DNA of 52,646 nucleotides from an uncultured Pseudophaeobacter sp. (lineage in GTDB: Bacteria; Pseudomonadota; Alphaproteobacteria; Rhodobacterales; Rhodobacteraceae): the NCBI GenBank assembly GCA_905479575.1, contig CAJQNB010000040.1:1-52646 (forward strand), given 5' to 3'. The position numbers were made by a program, and so were the translations under genes. This document shows, piece after piece, positions 52,449-52,646 of the stretch (position 1 is the stretch's first letter; each line of letters opens with the position of its first letter). Under the pieces are notes generated by a model. It saw only the letters and a list, made by a program, of their open reading frames with translations. It did no database searches and was not told the origin of the DNA.

Positions 52449-52646
52449 TTTTTGGCACCGACTGGAACCACTTAATCAGAGGGGAGGCCGCAGGCTTCGT
52501 GGCAAACACACGCCACTTGAACTGCAGGTGAAAAAGATAACCTACTCACAAAACTCACAGTTTAAAGAACTTAGTAAACATCCCCCCAAGGAACTCGCTA
52601 CTCTGCCTGTGAGTCGTATACTGACAGACCGTTAACCACTTCGCGC

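Noticed and set aside
1..52646. CRISPR arrays, insertion sequences, prophage or integrase genes
   Set aside because: No regularly spaced repeats, terminal inverted repeats with transposase frames, or phage proteins were seen.

Overview
The window is about 52.6 kb of chromosome from an alphaproteobacterium, almost certainly of the Roseobacter group (Rhodobacteraceae). The evidence is the combination of ccoNOQP and ccoGHIS with an fnrL-hemN pair, a DUF1013/TrcR cell-cycle regulator, COQ9, DUF1636 behind a cobalamin riboswitch, a small SRP RNA, and GC-rich coding sequence throughout. No rRNA, tRNA, CRISPR array, insertion sequence or prophage was recognised. Genus-level placement is not possible from sequence reading alone.

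Layout. 1-3.1 kb: a truncated SDR dehydrogenase, an RsmC-like methyltransferase and clpS on the minus strand, then a HAD hydrolase and a small tautomerase-like protein. 3.5-5.2 kb: a D,D-carboxypeptidase with a SPOR tail and a clear terminator. 5.3-7.9 kb: two unrecognised, overlapping, apparently secreted proteins, followed by 0.5 kb without genes. 8.4-23.7 kb: a microaerobic respiration island. It holds ccoGHIS (oxidase assembly and copper loading) and ccoNOQP (cbb3 oxidase), both on the minus strand and separated by a LysR gene with a divergent small ORF. A universal stress protein, an SHMT-like enzyme with its own LysR regulator, fnrL and hemN follow. FnrL-type TTGAT-N4-ATCAA boxes lie before ccoN (perfect), ccoG and fnrL/hemN. 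A fourth, orphan box lies in a gene-free stretch upstream of a bidirectional terminator.

23.8-29.6 kb: the yejABEF peptide/microcin-C-type ABC importer. 29.8-32.1 kb: membrane-anchored cytochrome c, pheA and a hemolysin III-family protein. 32.2-35.7 kb: a cobalamin riboswitch, a possible 28-codon leader ORF, a DUF1636 protein and a BtuFCD-like importer. 35.8-35.9 kb: SRP RNA on the minus strand with a visible promoter. 36-39.8 kb: a cyclic nucleotide phosphodiesterase, NudC and an SRPBCC protein. 40.0-40.7 kb: a second cobalamin riboswitch before an unannotated Cys-rich protein that I read as a diverged relative of the DUF1636 protein. 40.8-47.2 kb: a phosphatase, then the dnaX-ybaB-recR cluster interrupted by an isochorismatase-like hydrolase with a divergent AraC regulator and by a cold-shock gene. 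47.2-52.4 kb: threonine aldolase, trcR, periplasmic RNase T2, quinone oxidoreductase, COQ9 and rpsU.

The genes fit two themes. Low oxygen activates FnrL, which would drive the high-affinity oxidase, its assembly factors and oxygen-independent haem synthesis. Cobalamin status, sensed by two aptamers, would control a B12-type importer and two related small Cys-rich proteins. The most promising undescribed items are this paired riboswitch/Cys-rich protein arrangement, the strongly ribosome-binding 28-codon ORF behind the first riboswitch, and the possible FnrL-controlled small RNA near 14.3-14.46 kb.
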